DNA from: Hirundichthys speculiger
Taxonomy: Eukaryota > Chordata > Actinopteri > Beloniformes > Exocoetidae
Length of the DNA stretch: 64,000 bases
Direction: 5' to 3'
Assembly (NCBI GenBank): GCA_018398805.1
Contig: JAGFBZ010000912.1
Coordinates: 310,001-374,000, forward strand
The notes under the pieces are model-generated. The model saw only the letters and a list, made by a program, of their open reading frames with translations, had not been told where the DNA came from and did not search any database. How positions within the stretch are numbered: the stretch's first letter is position 1; every line of letters starts with the position of its first letter. Made by a program: the position numbers and the translations under genes. Shown piece after piece: positions 58,131-64,000 of the stretch.

Positions 58131-59458
58131 ATCCTCTAGTGATCATTTAAGGGATTTCCTGTTTTGGGACTTTCACATTGACATCAGCAAGTACGATGCT
58201 GCTCCTTGGGGTGGAATGGAGTTATGTGACCGATTGCGCCCCCAGCGACTATGAAATGAGCTATAAATTCATGGTTGAAAAGAGATCTCTTGTACTCTCT
58301 TTGCGGTGTTTTGACCAGAACATGTTACAGATGAGCCATTGAAATGTCAGGATGTTGTATTATCTTTGGGAGGAAAAATGAAAAAAAAAAAAGTCTTCTT
58401 TAAGACTCCCAGGTATTGCAGAATCTTCTCAAAGTTGGTCAAACATTTTCTACTGGTTTCAGTCAAAAATGCTACATTTTCTATAAGCTTTGAGCAAAAT
58501 GATGAAAAAGGCTAATAAAACACAGACTTCTAGCTTTTGTATACTGGTCTCTCTCACACACACACACACACACTCACACTTAGCCATGCCATATGGAGCC
58601 AAGAAGCATCAAGTGTCATGCCTGCAGCGCTCAAACACTCAGTCAGCAGTACCTTTGTTGTCCTCACGCTCCAGAATGCTATGCCTCCTGTCTGCCCTCC
58701 TCTTCAGGTTATTCCAAAGCAGAATTTCTCCATCCGCCGTGCACTCTGATGAGACATCTCTAAGGCATCTTCAAGTCCAACCGTGTCAACTCACAACCCC
58801 TCTTTCCCGTATGAAACCTCCCACTCAGCGCCCCTCTATTAGACCGAAGAGATGCTTGTGAATATTTAATGGTACCATTGTGCTTCTGTGTGTGCGAGTC
58901 AATGGGGTACATTGACTGGGAGCCCATGCTTTCTGGGAAAAAAAGTGGTCAGCTTGCCTTGGAGCCTTGACGGTGGTAACACAAAACACCTTTCCTGCAG
59001 GGACTCAGTGGGGAGAGGTCAGGGACGGAGCCTCACCAACTAGAAGGCCATCCAGCAAAAAAGTGGTTTAACACTACATTTGAGAGCTTTAATGGATTCT
59101 TTTGTAGCACAATAATAAAGCAATATGATGCAAAAATAATAGGTGTTTATTCTGTAACGGTTAAAATAATTTATAGTTAATGTTTAGCAAATTTATAGAA
59201 ACAGGCTAGATGAATAGTTGAGCTCTTCCAAACAGTACATCAACCTGCAGCTTTGGGAATTTTCCACTACCAAGTGAATTCCTCTGAAACTTTGGCACTT
59301 CCTGGAATTTTGTGACCTTATTTCTTATAGGTTGATATAATCCAGATAATAATGGGAGTTTAAAAAAAAGAAGAAAGACACATTGTTGAAATGATTAATG
59401 GACTTTATTGCTGCCCATTTGCTCTTTCTGAATCAATGCATCTTGCATCTTTACCTTA
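58131..59458. other. Spacer, no gene seen
   Basis: Contains a (CA)n tract at 58554-58575. A 123-codon frame at 58490-58861 (+) has no recognisable domain. Confidence 0.5.
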
Positions 59459-60103
59459 GGCTACATCCACACCAGTACGTTTTCAACTGAAACTGTTAAA
59501 CTTATCTTATGATTACGACTGCCATCCACTACTTTCTACGCTTGACAGATTAAAAAAAAAAAGAACAATGTTAATCTACTGCAGACCGTTTCCATCTGAA
59601 AACAGAACTGTTACAGCGTAATGCGGATGGGCAAAAACAGAAACATTTGGAAACAATGTAGTTGCAGGGATCTGCTTCATGGTTTGCTCCTCTAGGTCAC
59701 CATGTATTCTTCACCTTATTTGTAACATCTATAACATGACCATCCACAGAAGATACAACAAAGATGAGTGTTAACAATGCAGATATAGAGCAGCAAGTGC
59801 TGGTGACCTGCTGTCCGTTGTATCAGCTGATATCCAGCCAAAGTCTCTAACACTGTAACTGCCTACGAGCACAGAGGAAAGCCATTATGAACTATAATGA
59901 GATCAACCTTCAAAAAAGGTCACTTTGAGCTGGGTTTTCAGCCTATTTTCACCTGTGCATGCATCCCCAGTGGAGGGTGGTGTGATACCTGTTAACAGTG
60001 GCGTAATGTGGATAGAGACCTTTTCCTATATGGAGATCAAAGACGAGTGTGAATGCAGATCGGCTCTGTTTTGAAACAAATATGGACTAGTGTGGATGTG
60101 GCC
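59459..60103. mobile_element. PIF/Harbinger-like MITE
   Basis: Inverted ends GGCTACATCCACACCAGTAC and GGCCACATCCACACTAGTCC with a TTA duplication on both sides (59456-59458, 60104-60106). 645 bp, non-coding. It ends 195 bases past the drg2 stop codon. Confidence 0.75.
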
Positions 60104-60168
60104 TTAATCAAAAAGTAAAATACATCAGTTTCTCTCCACATCAGCTCAAGGAATTTCCATTTCTGCAG

Positions 60169-60174
60169 TTTATT
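60169..60174 (-). terminator. Candidate drg2 polyadenylation signal AATAAA
   Basis: The plus strand reads TTTATT, giving AATAAA on the drg2 sense strand 124 bases past the stop codon. It is the first such hexamer downstream. No cleavage site can be proven from sequence. Confidence 0.4.
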
Positions 60175-60297
60175 CCTTTTGTTGGATTTCATATATAAAA
60201 TAAGGATGTTAGCTATTTTCTTTGCTGCATATCTACTGTACAGTTTTTTTTTTAATCTTCTTCCGAAGTTCCTCTTCTGCCCAATCAAAAGCTTCTC

Positions 60298-60384
60298 TTA
60301 CTTCTTAACAATCTGAATGACATCCTCGTGCTCCATGATGTGCGTCAGGCCCACTCTCTGAGGACTGTACTTTGTACTGGTTCC
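60298..60384 (-). CDS. drg2: drg2 last exon and stop
   Basis: Encodes GTSTKYSPQRVGLTHIMEHE then DVIQIVKK and TAA. 29 codons including the stop. Acceptor ATTTCAG. The intron upstream is 2.6 kb. Confidence 0.97.
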   Translation of the reverse strand, partial: GTSTKYSPQRVGLTHIMEHEDVIQIVKK

Positions 60385-63300
60385 CTGAAATAAAAGATGG
60401 AGTTGCTCAAGCATGAACAGGAATTAAGGCACTGCAAAAAATAAGACACTGATGTGGATGATTCAGTCAGTGAGGGACAAAAAATTTGTTTTAAATAAAG
60501 CGCTAAGATTACTGAATGAAACGCACAAACAACTGAACTGATTTATCAGCATCAGTTTTTACATTTGTTCAGTGATCTGGAAATTCATTTCTCTCCATCT
60601 TCTGCACAGATCTGCTCTTCAGATGACAGTTAAAAACAACTGTGGCTGAAAGAATAAACTGGTCAAGTCACTGGAGAACTCTGATGGAAATTACTTTGTC
60701 ATTTACACTCACCGGCCACTTTATTAGGTCCACCTTACTAGTACCGGGTTGCACCCCCTTTCAGAACTGCCTTAATCCTTCATGGTATAGATTCAACAAC
60801 GTACTGGAAACTTTTCTAAGATTTGGTTCATATTGACATGACAGCATCATGCAGTTGCTGCAGATTTGTCGGCTGCACATCCCTGATGTAAATCTCCTGT
60901 TCCATCATATTCCAAAGCTGCTCTACTGGACTGAGATCTAGTGACTGTGAAGGCCATCTGAGTCCAGTGAACTTATTGTCATGTTATGACATGGAGCGTT
61001 ATCCTGCTGGAAGTATCCATCAGAAGATGGTCCATTGTGGTCATGAAGGGATGGAGATGGTCAGCATCAATACTCAGGTAGGCTGTGGCGTTGACACGAT
61101 GCTTAGTTGATACTAATGGGCAGGAAAATATCCCCCACACCATCACACCACCACCAGCAGCCTGAACCGTTGATACAGGCAGGATAGATCCATGCTTTCA
61201 CGTTGTTGACGCCAAATTCTGACCATCTGAATGTCGCAGCAGAAATCCAGACTCATCAGACCAGACAACGTTTTTCTAATCTTCTATTGTCCAGTTTTGG
61301 TGATCCTGTGTGAATTGTAGCCTCAGTTTCTTGTTCTTAGCTGACAGGAGTGGCATCCAGTGTGGTCTTCTGCTGCTGTAGTCCATCCACCTTAAGGTTC
61401 AACGTGTTGTGTGATGCTCTTCTGCAGACCTCGGTTGTAACGAGTAGTTATTTGAGTTACAGTTGCCTTTCTATCAGCTCCAACCAGTCTGGTCATTCTT
61501 CTCTAACCTCTGACATCAACAAGGCATTTGCGCGGACAGAAATGCTGCTCATTGGATATTTCTAGAATATTCAGACTAGCCTGTCTGGGACCAACAACCA
61601 TGCCACGTTCAAAGTCACTTCAATCACCTTTCTTCTCCGTTCTGATGCTGGTTTGAACTGCAGCTGATCATCTTGACCATGTCTACATGAATAAATGCAC
61701 TGAGTTGCTGCCATGTGATTGGCTGATTAGAAATGTCCCTTAATGAGCAGTTGGACAGGTGGAGCTAATAAAGTGGCCGATGAGTGTAAATGGGAAGAAA
61801 AATTTCATCTACTGAAGACTTGGTGAGTTGAAGCTGAGAAAACCTTTCACATTTAAGTCATTTTAAGTCCATGTACAATGGCACTGTTTCATATCTGGGA
61901 AAGTAATGGTGGTCCATATTCCATATATCATCATCTATGCATTTTGGTACTGATGTTGACAGTACAGCTGAATCAACTCAGTGTACATTACACTACCTGC
62001 ATTTCCATAAACCTCTCAATTGCACAAACTGAAATTGCATATTGCCAATGGGAACCATGTCAAAAGTCCCATCTTTCTGCAAAAAGGGTTTTTATTCTCA
62101 CATGAGCTGCTGCTGCTTTGAAAAGGGAATATTTCATAAAAGCCCAATGGAAACACCATTTTTTTAACATCTAAAGGTCACAGGATGCTCCATAAAGAGT
62201 CACATTCACTTCTGTATAGCAACTTGCTCCATCAGGATTAGTTACTGGCTCTTAACTCACTCAGTAGCAGGATTCATCAAAAAAAATAAAAAATAAAAAA
62301 ATAAAAAACAACTAGTCGCAGAAAAAGAATTAACCTGCCCAAATGAAAAAGGTTCATATCATTTCGCAGGTGACGTTTATTGATAATTATTAGTTTATGT
62401 TTTATGTCAGAGCTATAATAGAAACGGGGCCAGAGTTAGTGGTAGCGTTAAGACGACAAGATGCATGATGTATACAAGTGAAACAGGCATGCTTTCATGA
62501 TCATAGACCAGCTACCAGGTTCAAACTGGGCTCTACACAAAGACGAGGCGTTAAAACTGAAGGACAGCGAGTTGGAAGTGAAGGTCAGTGCTTCGTTTCT
62601 TCCACTGGGTCCTGCTCTTGTAACAGAGTAAATGTTACAGCGATGTTCTGGAAGATTTATTAGAAGCAGAGCGCATGCCTAAACTTCGCTTTTATCCCGA
62701 ATTTTATCTAGTCCAGCTGAAGATGAGATGAAGAACCCGAGGCTTTCAGGAGTACTTGTCGTCACTTGTCCACTTTTTAATTCTTATTTTTTCAGACATG
62801 TCCTTGTGTGTTGTCCCACAAATTTTACAACAACACTACAAAGTGGCTAGCACCTTTTTTTTTTTTATCACGTGTATCAAACAGGGAACTTGCACCTGCA
62901 GTCAAAAAAACTCCCACTAAACAGGAACATTATTAACAGTACATCTAAGGCCTGATATCAAGGAGGTGGATCGTACTGGTACTTTCTGTGAACATACTTA
63001 CCCACACCAGGGCATATTTGAACTGGCTAGCTAAGGTTCTGTGGATTCTGTGGCACTGTGGATAAAAACAAAATAAAATAAGTAATCTATTATGCATCTA
63101 CAAGTGTTCTAAATACAAAAACAAACAAAACTGTGATTCTGTTATTTACTTCGCCTTTTACATCTGCACACAATATAATCCCAGGATTTATTTCTTCATT
63201 TTCCAGGTTTGCACCACGTTCTAAATAAAATCTGGGTGAGGTTAAAATACATGTTTCCATCCATCCATTAATGGATGGATTTTAAAATACATGTTTCATC

Positions 63301-63846
63301 TTCTTTAAATAATTACTGAAATAATTTTTTTTTAATTTGCATACTGTCATCATACGGTCCAGATTTTCCCTGATTTGAGTTTCCATCATTTATCCTAACG
63401 TGTACAATATATGCGCGCATTTGTGATTTACTTACCACGTGTTCTACAGACGCTCCTCTTCTCATGATGATGGCATCATTAAAGTCGGGGCGCTCTGACA
63501 TTTGACAAAGAAATGAAGAAAATATTCATTTGAACATCTGCGGCCTGCTGAATGAGTGGGGTGAACACTGGAGCATGGGCAGATACCTCCTCTTTTCTTG
63601 GTATAAATGCAAATAAGGGCCAAGTATTCCCACAACCTCTCCAGAAGGTAATCCAGGTTCAGCTTCATTCCACAACTGCAACATACAGGAGGAACATTTT
63701 TAACTCATACATGCATGTAGTAGCAGGAGGACAAACCGGACCCAATAAAGACCCCTGCAGACATCTGACCTGATGACAACACTGTTAGGTCTGCGAGCCA
63801 GGCGGTCCACCTCCTCAATAGAGATCTGATCCACCTTATTGTACAC
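60298..63846 (-). CDS. drg2: Developmentally regulated GTP-binding protein 2, C-terminal part (5 exons; 5' part outside window)
   Basis: Cytosolic translation-associated GTPase of the OBG/DRG family that works with RWDD1 (DFRP2) (family knowledge). Exons on the minus strand: 63770-63846, 63587-63675, 63436-63494, 63002-63055 and 60298-60384 including the TAA at 60298-60300. Joined, they give about 121 residues, the last third of a roughly 364-residue protein. VYNKVDQI carries the G4 motif NKxD. VISCGMKLNLDYLLE and EYLALICIYTKKRG follow, then the TGS domain with RPDFNDAIIMRRGASVEHV, CHRIHRTLASQFKYALVW and SPQRVGLTHIMEHEDV before a final IQIVKK. All junctions are in phase and all splice sites are GT-AG. 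Near identity with the mammalian protein makes this certain. The last intron (60385-63001) holds a degenerate Tc1-like transposon. Confidence 0.97.
60706..61786 (-). mobile_element. Tc1-like transposon relic in last drg2 intron
   Basis: Ends CACTCACCGGCCACTTTATT and CACTCATCGGCCACTTTATT (inverted), flanked by TA. The minus strand reads WPSQSLDLSPVEQLW (catalytic Glu region) and other decayed transposase blocks. 1.08 kb, inactive. Confidence 0.85.
61787..63001. other. drg2 last intron remainder, no feature seen
   Basis: AT-rich intron with a (TAAA)n-like A/T tract at 62280-62310. No exon. Confidence 0.6.
63002..63055 (-). CDS. drg2: drg2 exon: TGS domain middle
   Basis: Encodes CHRIHRTLASQFKYALVW, 18 codons, phase 0. 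Acceptor ATCCACAG, donor TGG|GTAAGT. Identical in layout to the mammalian CHRIHRSLASQFKYALVW. Confidence 0.97.
63242..63297. repeat. Palindrome between 15-bp direct repeats
   Basis: ttaaaatacatgttt occurs at 63242-63256 and 63282-63296. Between them 63259-63280 is a perfect 22-bp palindrome centred on TTAA (atccatccat/atggatggat arms). Confidence 0.9.
63436..63494 (-). CDS. drg2: drg2 exon: TGS domain start
   Basis: Encodes ERPDFNDAIIMRRGASVEHV. TGS domains are RNA- or ribosome-contacting ubiquitin-like folds. Acceptor AATGTCAG, donor GTG|GTAAGT. 59 nt. Confidence 0.97.
63587..63675 (-). CDS. drg2: drg2 exon: SCGMKLNLDYLLE
   Basis: Encodes CGMKLNLDYLLERLWEYLAL then ICIYTKKRG and the first base of Glu. 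It lies after the G5 region and leads into the TGS domain. Acceptor GTTGCAG, donor GTATCT. Confidence 0.97.
63770..63846 (-). CDS. drg2: drg2 exon with G4 motif NKVD
   Basis: Encodes VYNKVDQISIEEVDRLARRP then NSVVI plus AG of Ser. NKVD recognises the guanine base. Acceptor TTTTCAG, donor AG|GTCAGA. 77 nt. Confidence 0.97.
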
Positions 63847-64000
63847 CTGAAAACAAACAGGACGAGAGAAAAGCTTCAACAAATATGAACCGGACAAAAA
63901 CTATTTTAGAGAAGAGAAAACATTTCTAAGGTTTTAAATAAGATTGATTTTTTTTCATCTTGCTCTTTCCGTGTCTTAAAATTGAGTTATTAAATCTCAG

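Overview
This window is from a vertebrate nuclear genome, almost certainly a ray-finned (teleost) fish. The genes are split by GT-AG introns. The spacers carry Tc1-like transposons, hAT and Harbinger-like MITEs, an L1-type LINE with a fish-like ORF2, RTE- and Rex-like LINE fragments and long simple repeats. Both recognisable host genes lie on the minus strand and read right to left: drg2 (60298 to beyond 64000, 3' half only), then a 14.8 kb spacer, then myo15a (45447 down to at least 2214, and off the left edge). In human the two genes lie in the same order and orientation on 17p11.2, as I know it, so this looks like conserved synteny.

myo15a (unconventional myosin XVa, the hair-cell stereocilia motor) fills about two thirds of the window. 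I could place 32 coding exons whose splice phases join without conflict. A giant first coding exon (39756-45447) encodes the N-terminal extension. Exons from 39420 to 10729 encode the motor domain, with P-loop GESGSGKT, switch I NDNSSRFG and switch II DIYGFE. The IQ neck lies at 10574-8474 and the linker plus first MyTH4 domain at 8365-3722. The beginning of the next region lies at 2616-2214. SH3, the second MyTH4 and the C-terminal FERM lie outside. The giant exon is about 1,897 codons, clearly longer than the roughly 1,200-residue mammalian extension. The excess includes about 12 degenerate copies of a 35-45 residue repeat built on LSxALxNxNLRxA and YRLPDGxLxTR. The exon also contains a one-base frameshift at a CCCC run (43867-43870). 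The exon length is exactly 3n+1, so a single base accounts for it. All downstream exons are open, so a sequence error, a polymorphism or recoding is more likely than a dead gene. Exon 3 begins with a conserved ATG from which a short isoform without the extension could start.

The introns hold the transposon story. In the 10.3 kb intron 27688-38034 a Tc1-like relic is split by a 6.2 kb L1-type LINE with 15-bp target duplications. That LINE is in turn split by a 1.35 kb hAT-type element with 8-bp duplications, and the hAT carries two exon-like host gene fragments in convergent orientation (an MSWIDDV start exon and a THAP-like exon). A second nest (hAT in Tc1) lies at 13100-14720. Other well-delimited elements are hAT MITEs at 197-1060 and 50711-51000, Tc1 elements at 15005-16226, 56064-57673 and 60706-61786, and a Harbinger-like MITE at 59459-60103 just past the drg2 3' end.

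I see no RNA gene, CRISPR array, prokaryotic operon or virus in the window. Exon boundaries were set by eye from splice consensus, phase continuity and remembered family protein sequence; no alignment program was run.
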